A DNA stretch of 64,000 bases from Streptomyces liliiviolaceus (GCF_018070025.1 NZ_JAGPYQ010000001.1:6882001-6946000), one strand, 5' to 3'. Numbered from the stretch's first letter, positions 8,455 to 17,663 are shown. A program made the numbers and translations. Notes: generated by a model from the letters alone, not told the origin.

Positions 8455-9968
8455 GACGCCGGGCTTCCTTCCATGACGAGGTCGAGTACGCGGTGTTCGT
8501 CGAGCTCCTGGGCGGGCGCCCGGTGGACGACCCGGCCTTCTCGGAGCACCAGGACGCGGTCGGCGAGGCCGAGGACCTCGGGTACTTCACTGGAGACCAT
8601 GAGCACGGCCAGGCCTTCGTCGGCGAGGCGGCGGATGACGGCGTACAGCTCGGCGCGGGCGCCGACGTCGACGCCGCGGGTGGGTTCGTCGAGCAGCAGG
8701 ACCCGGCAGCCGCGCAGCAGCCAGCGGGCGAGTACCGCCTTCTGCTGGTTGCCGCCGGAGAGGGTGCGGATGAGGGCGGACGGGTTGTCGGGGCGCAGCG
8801 ACAGTTCGCGGGTCGCCTTGCGCGCCGCGTCCCGTTCGGCGTTCCGGTCCAGCCAACCGCCGTAACTGAAGCGGGATATGGAGGACACGGAGACGTTCCG
8901 GGTGACGGACTCCAGCATCAGCAGGGCCTGCGCCTTGCGTTCCTCGGGGGCGAGCCCGAGTCCGGCGGCGACGGCGGCCCGGACACTTCCCGGCTTCAAC
9001 TGCTTGCCCTGTACGCGCACTTGTCCGGTACTGGGCTTCCGGGCGCCGTAGATGGTCTCCAGGATCTCGGAGCGGCCGGAGCCGACGAGTCCCGCGAGGC
9101 CGACGATCTCGCCGGGCCGCAGCGTGAGGTCGAGCGACTCGAACTCGCCCTGCCGGGACAGTCCTTGGACTTCGAGCACCGGCTCGGGCAGGTCCTGGTG
9201 CCCCGGGCGCGGCGGGAAGACGTACTCGACGTTCCGGCCGGTCATCAGCGCGACGACCTCACGGGTCGGCGTCGACTTCGCGGGCAGTCCGTTCGCCACC
9301 GCGCGGCCGTCCTTGAGGACGGTGACCCGGTCGCCGATGCGGCGGATCTCCTCCAGCCGGTGCGAGATGTAGACGACGGCGACGCCCTCGGCGGTGAGGT
9401 CCCCGACGATGCGGAAGAGGTTGTCGACCTCGTCCGGGTCCAGGGCCGCGGACGGTTCGTCCATCACGATGAGGCGTACGTCGTGGGAGAGCGCCCGGGC
9501 CATGGAGACGATCTGCTGGTGGGCGGCGGACAGTTCGCCGACGAGCCGGCCCGGATCGATCTCGGGGTGACCGAGTCGCTTGAGGAGAGCGGCCGTCGAG
9601 GCCCGCGCGTCCTTGCCGCGTACGACGAATCCGGCGGAGGTCGGTTCATGGCCGAGGTAGACGTTCTCGGCCACCGACAGGCCCTCCACCAGGTCGAGTT
9701 CCTGGTAGATGGTGGCGATACCGAGGCGCATGGCGGCGATCGGCGAGCGCAGGGTGACCTGCTCGCCGCGCCAGCCGATCGCGCCGTCGTCCGGCTGGTG
9801 GGCGCCGGCCAGGACCTTGATGAGCGTGGACTTTCCGGCGCCGTTCTGGCCGAGCAGGCAGTGCACTTCACCGGTCAGGACGTCGAGGTCGACGCCGTCG
9901 AGGGCCCGGACACCGGGGAACGACTTGGTGATGCCGGACATCGTGAGAAGGGGTGGTTCTGGTGCCAT
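8451..9968 (-). CDS. Sugar ABC transporter ATP-binding protein, two fused ATPase domains (RbsA/XylG-like)
   Basis: 505 residues from ATG at 9968, preferred over an ATG 18 bases upstream because GAGGGG is well spaced to it. The first ATPase domain has Walker A GQNGAGKST, a signature-like LSAAHQQ and Walker B LIVMDEPSAALD. The second has a degenerate P-loop (GLVGSGRSE), an intact signature LSGGNQQ and Walker B VLLLDEPTRGVD. This asymmetric tandem arrangement is typical of carbohydrate uptake (CUT2) importers. It powers uptake with the permease and lipoprotein encoded downstream. Confidence 0.95.
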   Translation of the reverse strand: MAPEPPLLTMSGITKSFPGVRALDGVDLDVLTGEVHCLLGQNGAGKSTLIKVLAGAHQPDDGAIGWRGEQVTLRSPIAAMRLGIATIYQELDLVEGLSVAENVYLGHEPTSAGFVVRGKDARASTAALLKRLGHPEIDPGRLVGELSAAHQQIVSMARALSHDVRLIVMDEPSAALDPDEVDNLFRIVGDLTAEGVAVVYISHRLEEIRRIGDRVTVLKDGRAVANGLPAKSTPTREVVALMTGRNVEYVFPPRPGHQDLPEPVLEVQGLSRQGEFESLDLTLRPGEIVGLAGLVGSGRSEILETIYGARKPSTGQVRVQGKQLKPGSVRAAVAAGLGLAPEERKAQALLMLESVTRNVSVSSISRFSYGGWLDRNAERDAARKATRELSLRPDNPSALIRTLSGGNQQKAVLARWLLRGCRVLLLDEPTRGVDVGARAELYAVIRRLADEGLAVLMVSSEVPEVLGLADRVLVLREGRVVHRAPAQELDEHRVLDLVMEGSPAS

Positions 9969-10134
9969 GACGGTTCCCCTCGGCATGTGGGCCGGTTTCA
10001 GGGCAGGGCGGAGTGAGGCAGGGCGAAGCCAGGGTGGTGGCGGCTCGGAAGGAAAGCGGCTCGGGAAGAGGTGATTTCCGGTTACGGGGTCGGCTCAGAC
10101 AGAAGTGGCGTGTACGCGGCTCTGGAAGCGGGTG

Positions 10135-11325
10135 TTACGCGGGTGAGAACAGGTGGTCGCTGATGAGACGGGCCGCGCCGATGACTCCGGCGGTGGGGCC
10201 CAACTCGCCCAGGACGATGGGTAGGTTGCCGGTCGCGAGGGGCAGCGACTGGCGGTAGACCTGGGTGCGGATCGCGGCGAGCAGGGTGTGGCCGAGGCCG
10301 GTCACTCCGCCGCCGATGACCACCAGGCCCGGGTTGAAGAAGCTGACGAGTCCGGCGATGACCTGGCCGGTGCGGGTACCGCCCTCGCGGATCAGATCGA
10401 GCGCGGTGGCGTCCCCCGCGGCAGCGGCGGCGGCGACGTCGATGGCGCTCAGGGCGCCCGCCGCCTCCAGTCGTGCCGCGAGTTCCTGGGAAAGCCCCTG
10501 GTGGGCGGCGTCCGTGGCGTCGCGTGCCAGGGCCGCTCCGCTGAAGTGGGCCTCCAGGCAGCCCCGGTTGCCGCACGCGCACGGGCGGCCGTCCGGTACG
10601 GCCTGGATGTGGCCGATGTCGCCCGCGCTGCCCGTCGTACCGCGGTAGACCTCACCGCCGACGACGATCCCGCAGCCGATACCGGTACCGATCTTGACGC
10701 AGAGGAAGTCGCCCACGGAGCGGGCCACGCCCGCGTGCTGCTCCCCCATCGCCATCAGGTTCACGTCGTTGTCGACCATGACGGGGCAGCCGAGGTCCTG
10801 ACTCAGCGCCTCGCGGACGGGGAATCCGTCCCAGCCCGGCATGATCGGCGGGGCGACCGGGACACCTTCGGGGAAGCGAACCGGACCGGGTACCCCGATG
10901 CCGGCGCCGTCGAACCCCTCGGCGAGTCCCGATGCCTTCAACTTCGCTGCCATGGACAGGACTTGCTCGAAGACCGCGACCGGGCCCTCGCGTACGTCCA
11001 TGGGCTGGTTGATGTGTCCCAGCACCTCCAGCTCCGCGTTGGTGACGGCGACGTCTATCGACGTGGCCCCGATGTCGACGCCCAGGAAGCGCAGCGCCGG
11101 AGCGAGCCGGATGTTGTGGGACCTGCGGCCGCCGCGGGAGGCGGCGAGTCCGTCGGCCACCACGAGGCCGGTCTCCAGGAGCCGTTCGACCTCCACGGCC
11201 AGCTTGGACCGGGAGAGATCGACCTGGTCCCCCAGCTGCGCCCGCGAGTTGGGGCCGCCGTCACGCAGCAGTCTGAGCAGCCGCGCCTGGTGGGCGTTCC
11301 CGGGTCGCGCTGTCATACGTCTCAC
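10135..11325 (-). CDS. ROK family transcriptional regulator
   Basis: 396 residues from GTG at 11325; an ATG nine bases downstream (11316) is an alternative, and a GGGGAGGGG lies just upstream of both. A winged helix occupies about residues 8-75. A sugar-kinase-like ROK domain follows with GVDIGATSIDVAVTN, VDNDVNLMAMGE and the zinc motif CACGNRGCLE. It is the likely sugar-sensing repressor of the downstream importer/catabolic operon: same strand, 166 bases before the ATPase gene. The ROK kinase residues look intact, but the HTH argues for a regulator rather than a sugar kinase. Confidence 0.92.
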   Translation of the reverse strand: MRRMTARPGNAHQARLLRLLRDGGPNSRAQLGDQVDLSRSKLAVEVERLLETGLVVADGLAASRGGRRSHNIRLAPALRFLGVDIGATSIDVAVTNAELEVLGHINQPMDVREGPVAVFEQVLSMAAKLKASGLAEGFDGAGIGVPGPVRFPEGVPVAPPIMPGWDGFPVREALSQDLGCPVMVDNDVNLMAMGEQHAGVARSVGDFLCVKIGTGIGCGIVVGGEVYRGTTGSAGDIGHIQAVPDGRPCACGNRGCLEAHFSGAALARDATDAAHQGLSQELAARLEAAGALSAIDVAAAAAAGDATALDLIREGGTRTGQVIAGLVSFFNPGLVVIGGGVTGLGHTLLAAIRTQVYRQSLPLATGNLPIVLGELGPTAGVIGAARLISDHLFSPA

Positions 11326-11432
11326 GAGCCCCTCCCCGCCTCATCGGCACCGCCGTCGTTGTCTTTCGAGGGGAACGTAGCAGTGGCTGCCGGGGGTGGG
11401 AAGAAGTTGCGCAGGAATTACCTACTACTTTT

Positions 11433-11445
11433 TCCACTGAGTGGA
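11433..11445. promoter_or_regulatory. Palindrome upstream of the ROK operon, candidate operator
   Basis: TCCACTGAGTGGA is a perfect dyad (TCCAC-TGA-GTGGA) in an AT-richer stretch of the 386-base gap 11326-11711, about 110 bases before the ROK start. The rest of the gap holds one dispersed repeat copy (11530-11550) and the leader of the flavoprotein gene. Assignment to the ROK protein is inference from position. Confidence 0.4.
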
Positions 11446-11529
11446 CAAAGAAGCGTGCGCCGGTGGCGCGCGGGGCAGTTCGGGCTCCGCCCGGGGGTGG
11501 TTTTTGGCCGCGGGTGCGTCGTGGCTGGT

Positions 11530-11550
11530 CGCGCAGTTCCCCGCGCCCCT
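11530..11550. repeat. Copy of the dispersed GC-rich intergenic repeat
   Basis: Forward copy of the core in the divergent spacer between the ROK gene and the flavoprotein monooxygenase gene. It is followed by GACGGGG, which pairs with the CCCC end of the core. Confidence 0.85.
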
Positions 11551-11711
11551 GACGGGGTGCAGACCGGTGCGAATCGACCGCCTTCGAGGCCATTGCTGTG
11601 ATCTACGACACGTTACCGGGGGTATCTGAAACACCGTGTCGCAGGTAAGTTGCGATGGGCGCGCTGAAGCCCAGCCACGTTTCTGAGTAGCCGTCAGTGA
11701 GGATCCCTGCG

Positions 11712-13247
11712 ATGGAGCAGCAGCACGTCGACGTCCTGGTCATCGGCGCCGGTATCTCCGGTGTCAGTGCCGCATGCCACGTACTGCGTGACATTCCGGG
11801 CGCTTCGCTCGTCGTCCTGGAACGCCGGGCCCGCGTCGGTGGCACCTGGGACCTCTTCCGGTATCCCGGTGTCCGCTCCGACTCCGACATGCACACCTTC
11901 GGATTCGGCTTCCGCCCCTGGCACGACGCGCGCATCCTCGCCGACGGCGCGCAGATCCGGCGGTACGTCGAGGACACCGCGGCCCACGACGGCGTACTGG
12001 AGCGCATCCGTTTCCGCCGCCGGGCGATCGGCGCCGACTTCTCGCACGCCACCGGCCGCTGGACCGTCGAGGTCGAGGACGAGAGCACCGGCGAGCGCGA
12101 GTCGTACAGCGCGGGCTACGTCATCGGATCGACCGGCTACTACGACTACGACACCCCCTATCGGCCGCGGTTCCCCGGCGAGGCGGAGTACCGGGGCACC
12201 CTGGTCCATCCACAGCAGTGGCCGCAGGACCTGGACCACACCGGGCGGCGCGTGGTCGTCATCGGTTCGGGGGCCACCGCCATCACCCTGCTGCCCGCGA
12301 TGGCCGACGACGCGGCGCACGTCACCATGCTGCAGCGCTCCCCCACGTACGTCCTCGGGCTGCCCGAGATCGACCCGCTGACCCGCGTCCTTCAGCTGCT
12401 GCGCGCCCCGGCGCGGCTGACGCACAGGATCGCCCGCGCCCGCAACATCGCCCTGCAGCGCGGGAGTTACGCCTTCTGCCGCAAGTACCCCCGCCTCGCC
12501 CGCAGGATTCTCCTCGGGCTGGTAAGGGCCCGGGCCGGCAAGGACGTCGACATGCGCCACTTCAGCCCGGCGTACAAGCCCTGGGACCAGCGGCTGTGCG
12601 TCGTCCCCGGCGGCGACCTGTTCAAGGTGCTCAAGAGCAAGAAGGCGTCGATCGCCACCGGCCACATCGACACCTTCACCGCCGACGGCATCCGGCTGAC
12701 GTCCGGCGAGGAGCTGAAGGCCGACATCGTCGTCACGGCCACGGGGCTGAACGTCCGCCTCCTGGGCGGCATGGCGCTCACCGTCGACGGCCGCCCGGTG
12801 GACGTCAGGAACCGCGTCCTCTACAAGGCGGTCCTGCTGGAGGGCGTCCCCAACATGTCCCTCGTCATCGGCTACACCAACGCCTCCTGGACCCTGAAGG
12901 CGGACCTGGCGGCCGACTACACCGCCCGGCTCATCACGTACATGCGGCGCCACGGGCACGACATCGCCACCCCGGTGGCCTCCGACGGTGACCGCTCGGC
13001 GGCCTCCGTCATGGGCGAGGCGCTGACCTCCGGTTACATCACCCGCGCCGACGAGGTCATGCCGCGCCAGGGCACCCGCGCCCCGTGGCGGCTGTGGAAC
13101 AACTACTACCGCGACCGCGCCATGCTCCGGGACGCCCCCATCGAGGACGGCCCGCTGCACTTCGCCCGGGCGGGGGCACCGGCCGCCGCCCGCACGTCCG
13201 CCACAGACGCCGCAGCCGACGCCCAGGACGCCCCGCGCGTCGCCTGA
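11712..13247 (+). CDS. FAD/NADPH-dependent monooxygenase, Baeyer-Villiger-like
   Basis: 511 residues from ATG at 11712, chosen because GAGGA lies 8 bases upstream. The FAD Rossmann motif is GAGISG near the N-terminus, with the flavoprotein block RARVGGTWDLFRYPGVRSDSD. The BVMO-like fingerprint reads YRGTLVHPQQWP, followed by a second nucleotide-binding motif, GSGATA. This is the usual layout of class B flavin monooxygenases, which insert oxygen next to ketones or oxidise heteroatoms. It is the first gene of a three-gene plus-strand group with a diiron oxygenase and a ferredoxin reductase. Substrate unknown; the mycobacterial MymA/Rv0892 type is the nearest relation that comes to mind. Confidence 0.9.
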   Translation: MEQQHVDVLVIGAGISGVSAACHVLRDIPGASLVVLERRARVGGTWDLFRYPGVRSDSDMHTFGFGFRPWHDARILADGAQIRRYVEDTAAHDGVLERIRFRRRAIGADFSHATGRWTVEVEDESTGERESYSAGYVIGSTGYYDYDTPYRPRFPGEAEYRGTLVHPQQWPQDLDHTGRRVVVIGSGATAITLLPAMADDAAHVTMLQRSPTYVLGLPEIDPLTRVLQLLRAPARLTHRIARARNIALQRGSYAFCRKYPRLARRILLGLVRARAGKDVDMRHFSPAYKPWDQRLCVVPGGDLFKVLKSKKASIATGHIDTFTADGIRLTSGEELKADIVVTATGLNVRLLGGMALTVDGRPVDVRNRVLYKAVLLEGVPNMSLVIGYTNASWTLKADLAADYTARLITYMRRHGHDIATPVASDGDRSAASVMGEALTSGYITRADEVMPRQGTRAPWRLWNNYYRDRAMLRDAPIEDGPLHFARAGAPAAARTSATDAAADAQDAPRVA

Positions 13248-13364
13248 CCGTCCGACCCGCACCCGCACCACGAGCCCCAGCCCCGTACGACCGCAGAGCA
13301 ACGCACCGGCCCGCGCACCCGCCTCCTCCCCCCATGGCGGCCGAGCAGACAACCGAGGACGAAG

Positions 13365-14333
13365 ATGACCACGCACCTGACCAGGAAGCTCTACGACGAG
13401 CGCCTGCGGACCCTGTCCGAGGGCTCCGTGAACGTCAACTTCAACGCCTTCGTCGACATCAAGTGGAACGACCCCGAGTTCGCCGTGGACCTCGACGACC
13501 CGCGCTGGGTGCTCACCAGCGCGGACGCCCTGGGCGCCCACCCCTGGTACCAGGAGCAGTCGCTCGAAGCGCGGATCCGGATCGGGATCTGGCGCTGGGC
13601 GGTCATCGCGAAGGTCGGCATGCAGTTCGAGAACCTGCTCATGCGCGGAGCCCTGGACTACATCTACCAACTGGACAACCGGGACGAGGAGTTCAGGTAT
13701 CTCACCCACGAGATCACCGAGGAGACCCACCACACCCAGATGTTCCAGGAGTTGGTCAACCGCACGGGCGTGGACACCGCGGGCGGCAGGCGCTGGTTCC
13801 GGCAGCTGAGCCGGGTCCTGCCGCTGGCCGGTTCCCTCTACCCCGAGGCGTTCTTCACCGGCATCCTGGCCGGCGAGGAGCCCATCGACCATCTGCAGAA
13901 GGGCGCCCTGCGCAGCGGGGAGCCGGTGCACCCCCTCCCGCAGCGGATCATGCAGATCCACATCGCCGAGGAGGCCCGGCACATCTCCTTCGCCCATGAG
14001 TTCCTGCGCCTGCGTGTCCCGCGCTTCGGCAAGGTCCGCCGCGGCGCCCTGTCGCTCCTCTTCCCGCTGATCATGCGGACGCTGTGCGACGTCATCATGA
14101 TCCCCGACCGGAGGTCCGCCGCGCAGGTCGGCATCCCGGCCTGGGTGGTCAAGGACGTCTTCTGGAAGTCCGAGGCCGGGCAGCGGATGCTCCACGACCT
14201 CTTCTCCGACGTACGGATGCTCGCGCAGGACATCGGCCTGATGAACAAGGTGTCCCGGCCGCTGTGGAGGGCCCTGCGCATCGACGGCCGCCCGGCGCGC
14301 TTCCGCGGTGAGCCCGCCCTGCACACCGACTGA
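13365..14333 (+). CDS. AurF-like diiron oxygenase family protein
   Basis: 322 residues from ATG at 13365, 117 bases after the flavoprotein gene. It is helical with ferritin-like diiron ligands: Glu89 (MQFEN), Glu119/120 with His122/123 (EITEETHHTQMF), Glu171/172 (LAGEE), and His199, Glu203 and His206 (HIAEEARH). The H-x3-E-x2-H pattern with seven likely ligands matches the AurF N-oxygenase family. The next gene encodes a ferredoxin fused to its reductase, a plausible source of electrons for the diiron centre. Substrate unknown; oxygenation or desaturation of a lipid-like compound is possible. Confidence 0.85.
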   Translation: MTTHLTRKLYDERLRTLSEGSVNVNFNAFVDIKWNDPEFAVDLDDPRWVLTSADALGAHPWYQEQSLEARIRIGIWRWAVIAKVGMQFENLLMRGALDYIYQLDNRDEEFRYLTHEITEETHHTQMFQELVNRTGVDTAGGRRWFRQLSRVLPLAGSLYPEAFFTGILAGEEPIDHLQKGALRSGEPVHPLPQRIMQIHIAEEARHISFAHEFLRLRVPRFGKVRRGALSLLFPLIMRTLCDVIMIPDRRSAAQVGIPAWVVKDVFWKSEAGQRMLHDLFSDVRMLAQDIGLMNKVSRPLWRALRIDGRPARFRGEPALHTD

Positions 14334-14393
14334 GCCGCCACCAGCCGCGCGTCAGCCGCGCATCGTCCTTTCCCGAACGGAGACCAGCCCGCC

Positions 14394-16007
14394 GTGCCGT
14401 ACGTCGTCACCCGATCCTGCTGCGCCGACGCCTCCTGCGTGCTGGCCTGCCCGGTCAACTGCATCCACCCCGCGCCGGGCGAACCCGGTTTCGCGACGGC
14501 CGAGATGCTGTACGTCGATCCGCTCACCTGCGTGGACTGCGGTGCCTGCACGACCGCCTGCCCGGTGGACGCGCTCAAACCCCATACGGCCCTCGGCGGC
14601 GCCGAGTTGCCGTTCCTGGAACTGAACGCCACCTACTACAAGGAGAATCCGCACGCCGACCGCGCACCCATGTACGTCGTGCCCCGGCGACGCGCGCTTC
14701 CGGCGGGCGAGTTGTCCGTCGCCGTCGTCGGTGCGGGCCCCGCCGGTCTCTTCGCCGCCGACGAACTGCTGCGCCACCCCGGGGTGCGCGTCACGGTCCA
14801 CGACCGCCTCCCGACGCCGTACGGTCTCGCGCGGGCCGGTGTGGCGCCGGACCACCAGGACACCAAGCAGGTCACCCGGCTCTTCCGGACCATCGAGTCC
14901 CAGCCGGGTTTCAGCTACCGCCTCGGCGTCGAGGTCGGCACCCACCTCACCCACGGCGATCTCCTGCGCGAGCACCACGCGGTGATCTACGCCGTCGGCG
15001 CCGCGACCGACAAACGGCTCGGCATCGAGGGCGAGGACCTGCCGGGCAGCGCCTCCGCGACGGACTTCGTCGCCTGGTACAACGGCCACCCCGACCGCGC
15101 GCACGACGAGTACGACCTGGACACCGAGCGGGCCGTCGTCATCGGCAACGGCAACGTCGCCCTCGACGTCGCCCGCATCCTCACCGCCGACCCCGATGCG
15201 CTGGCCCGTACCGACATCTCCGACCGCGCGCTCGCCGCGCTCCGGGGCAGCAAGATCCGTGAGGTCGTCCTTCTGGGCCGGCGCGGCCCCGCCCAGGCGG
15301 CGTTCACCCTGCCCGAGCTCCTGGCCCTCTCCGCCCTCAAGGACGTGGACGTCGTCGTCGAGGGCTGGCCGGAGGACCTGGACCCCTCCGCCACCGACAA
15401 GACCCGGCTCCTGTCGCAGCTCGCCGCCCGGACGCCGGTCGAGGGCCGCCGCCGTATCGTGCTGCGCTTCCTGACCGGTCCGGTGCGGATCACCGGGGAC
15501 ACCTCCGTCCGGGCCCTGGAGGTCACCGCCACCTCGCTGCACACGGACGAGGACGGCACCGTACGCGCTCTGCCCACCGGCGACACCCGGACCCTGGAGA
15601 CCGGCCTCGTCCTGCGTTCGGTCGGCTACCGCGCCCGGCCCGTCCCCGGCCTGCCCTTCGACGAGGACACCGCGACCGTCCCCCACGAGGGCGGCAGGGT
15701 CGGCGTCGGCGTCTATGTCGCGGGCTGGATCAAGCGCGGGCCCACCGGTTTCATAGGGACGAACAAGACCTGCGCCCACGAGACGGTGGAGTCCCTCCTG
15801 GACGACTTCGCCGCCGGTCGCCTGGCACAGGCGGTACGCGGCGGTGTCGGTACGACGACGGACGCGCTGGGAGTGGACGCCTGGCACGCGATAGACCGTG
15901 CGGAACGGGCGGCGGGCGAGGCCCAGGGCCGCCCGCGCGTGAAGTTCACGGACACCGAGTCGTTGCACCGGGCCGCGCAGGCCGTCCCGGCCGCCGCACG
16001 CGGCTGA
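14394..16007 (+). CDS. Ferredoxin fused to ferredoxin-NADP reductase (FprB-like)
   Basis: 537 residues from GTG at 14394. Residues 1-60 form a 7Fe/8Fe-type ferredoxin with Cys9/10, 15, 19 and 23, then Cys46, 49, 52 and 56 (CVDCGACTTACP). From about 105 comes an adrenodoxin-reductase-like flavoprotein: AVVGAGPAGLFAADELL, the YGLARAGVAPDH block, IGNGNVALDVARIL and GWIKRGPTGFIGTNK. The fusion should pass electrons from NADPH through FAD to the iron-sulfur clusters and on to the neighbouring diiron enzyme. A similar fusion is known from mycobacterial FprB, which I recall lying near a diiron-type protein and a monooxygenase. Confidence 0.92.
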   Translation: MPYVVTRSCCADASCVLACPVNCIHPAPGEPGFATAEMLYVDPLTCVDCGACTTACPVDALKPHTALGGAELPFLELNATYYKENPHADRAPMYVVPRRRALPAGELSVAVVGAGPAGLFAADELLRHPGVRVTVHDRLPTPYGLARAGVAPDHQDTKQVTRLFRTIESQPGFSYRLGVEVGTHLTHGDLLREHHAVIYAVGAATDKRLGIEGEDLPGSASATDFVAWYNGHPDRAHDEYDLDTERAVVIGNGNVALDVARILTADPDALARTDISDRALAALRGSKIREVVLLGRRGPAQAAFTLPELLALSALKDVDVVVEGWPEDLDPSATDKTRLLSQLAARTPVEGRRRIVLRFLTGPVRITGDTSVRALEVTATSLHTDEDGTVRALPTGDTRTLETGLVLRSVGYRARPVPGLPFDEDTATVPHEGGRVGVGVYVAGWIKRGPTGFIGTNKTCAHETVESLLDDFAAGRLAQAVRGGVGTTTDALGVDAWHAIDRAERAAGEAQGRPRVKFTDTESLHRAAQAVPAAARG

Positions 16008-16076
16008 TACCCACGCCGACACCCACGAGGCCCGGGGCGGAGTGCTCAAGCCCTCCGCCGATCCGGCTGAAAACGC

Positions 16077-16757
16077 CTACAGATCCGCCACGCGCTGCTG
16101 CGGCGACAGCTCCACGCCCAGGCTCCGCAGTGTCGCGTCCAGCACCGCCCAGACCGAACGGCACAGCATCTCGCGCAGTTCCTCCTCTGACAGCTCGCGC
16201 TGCTCGTCGCGCACCCACTGGTTGACGGAGGTGTCCACGAAGCCCACGATGCCGATCGCCACCGAACGGATCGGCACCTCGGGCACCCCGAGCGCCTTCA
16301 GCACGTCCCCGAACCGCTCGCTGAGCATCTGCGCGATGGCCGCCTTGGTGTCCGCGACCAGCGATCCGTCGCCCATGGCGTGCTCCCCGACGCCCATGTA
16401 GGCGTACAGGCGCGGGTGTTGGGCCACCCAGTCCAGATGCGCGCCCACCACGCGCCGCACGGACTCCTCGATCGTCCCGTCGAAGGTGAGGGTGGGCTCG
16501 ATCCCCCGCATGAACGACTCCACCACCCGCCGGCGGATCAACTCCTCCAGCGTGGCGCGGTCCTTGAAGTGGCGGTAGAGCACCGACCGCGGCAGCCCCA
16601 CGCGCTCCGCCAGCCGCTGCAGTTTGAAGCGCGTGCCCTCGTCCTCGATGAGGGCCACCGCCGCGTCCACCAGGTCGAGCTGTCGCTGCGCCTTGTGGTC
16701 GTCCCAGCGGGTGGAGCGCCCGTCGGTCTGCGGCTCGCCGCCGGTTCTGTCAGCCAT
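16077..16757 (-). CDS. TetR family transcriptional regulator
   Basis: 226 residues from ATG at 16757. The N-terminal TetR helix-turn-helix lies at about residues 25-70 (QLDLVDAAVALIEDEG, LAERVGLPRSVLYRHFKDRATL), followed by an all-helical ligand domain. It is convergent with the ferredoxin reductase gene, with stops 70 bases apart. Its own promoter faces the GntR gene. It may control the neighbouring three-gene redox operon, but no matching operator is evident, so this is only positional. Confidence 0.9.
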   Translation of the reverse strand: MADRTGGEPQTDGRSTRWDDHKAQRQLDLVDAAVALIEDEGTRFKLQRLAERVGLPRSVLYRHFKDRATLEELIRRRVVESFMRGIEPTLTFDGTIEESVRRVVGAHLDWVAQHPRLYAYMGVGEHAMGDGSLVADTKAAIAQMLSERFGDVLKALGVPEVPIRSVAIGIVGFVDTSVNQWVRDEQRELSEEELREMLCRSVWAVLDATLRSLGVELSPQQRVADL

Positions 16758-16832
16758 CTCGCCACACTATCGACGTCCCGGCGAAGGCACGGACACGACG
16801 AACCACTACTGGTCACGCGGGCGGGCGTGCCC

Positions 16833-17513
16833 CTACTGGTCACGCGGGCGTGCGTGGTAGGTCCTGCGGGTGTGTTCCGTGTGGGTGCGCATGACCTCGG
16901 TCGCGCGCTGTTCGTCGCGGGCCGCGATCGCGGCGATGAGGTCGCGGTGCTCGATCCAGGACTGCTGCCCGCGCTGCCGGGCGACCGGGGTGTAGTACCA
17001 GCGCACGCGCCGGTCGACCTGCGCGGCCAGTTCGGCGAGGACCGTGTTCCCGGCGAGGTCCATGACCTTGGCGTGGAAGCGGGCGTTCGTCGCGACCGCG
17101 GCGTCGACGTCGTCGGCGGCCACGGCCGCCTCGCCCTCGGCGCACAGCTCCTCCAGGTCGGCGATGCCTGAGGTGCCCGTGTTGGCCGCCGCGAGCCGGG
17201 CGGCCTCGGCCTCCAACAGGGTGCGTACGGTGAGGAGTTGGTCCGCCTCCGCCTCGGTCGGCTCGTGCACGAACGCGCCCTGGGCGGGCCGCAGGTCGAC
17301 CCACCCTTCCGTGTTCAGCCGCTGGAGCGCCTCGCGCACGGGCTGCCGGGAGACGCCGAGGTGCCCGGCCAGTTCACTCTCGACCAGGTGCTGACCGGGC
17401 TGGAGGGCGCGTGTCGTGATCAGTTCGAGCAGGGCCTCGTAGACGCGGTCCCTGAGCGGACCCGGCCGTTCGAGCTTCGGCACGGACCCCTGCGGCAGTC
17501 CGGTCGACAACAT
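16833..17513 (-). CDS. GntR family regulator, FadR/FCD subfamily
   Basis: 226 residues with start chosen at ATG 17513, preceded by AGGAGGGGG. The open frame continues upstream into the promoter and is not used. A winged helix at about 15-85 (RDRVYEALLELITTRALQPG, ESELAGHLGVSRQPVREAL) is followed by an FCD all-helical domain. Probable metal-binding His lie in ARFHAKV, EHRDLIAAI and MRTHTEHTRR. FCD regulators usually respond to organic acids. A shared GTCTACAGT word upstream of this gene and of the formate-dehydrogenase-side operon makes it the likely regulator of the formate locus. Confidence 0.92.
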   Translation of the reverse strand: MLSTGLPQGSVPKLERPGPLRDRVYEALLELITTRALQPGQHLVESELAGHLGVSRQPVREALQRLNTEGWVDLRPAQGAFVHEPTEAEADQLLTVRTLLEAEAARLAAANTGTSGIADLEELCAEGEAAVAADDVDAAVATNARFHAKVMDLAGNTVLAELAAQVDRRVRWYYTPVARQRGQQSWIEHRDLIAAIAARDEQRATEVMRTHTEHTRRTYHARPRDQ

Positions 17514-17573
17514 CGCGGTCCCCCTCCTGGGCAGTGGCGGCGTGTGCGCTGACGGCACGGCAGCCTGAAAGCC

Positions 17574-17603
17574 AGTATCAATTGTCTTTCGTCTACAGTC
17601 TAC
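17574..17603 (-). promoter_or_regulatory. Predicted promoter and operator of the GntR gene
   Basis: On the minus strand a -35-like TAGACT (17602-17597) and a -10-like GATACT (17579-17574) are separated by exactly 17 bases. The -35 region overlaps a direct repeat, GTCTAC-A-GTCTAC on the plus strand (17591-17603). The word GTCTACAGT recurs upstream of the reductase/formate dehydrogenase operon, close to the FadR-subfamily consensus core GTNNNAC. Autorepression is a natural inference. Confidence 0.5.
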
Positions 17604-17663
17604 GGCGCACAATGGCCAGGCCGAGGGGGAGTTGGCCTCGTCACACTCTGTCGAACCCGCAGG

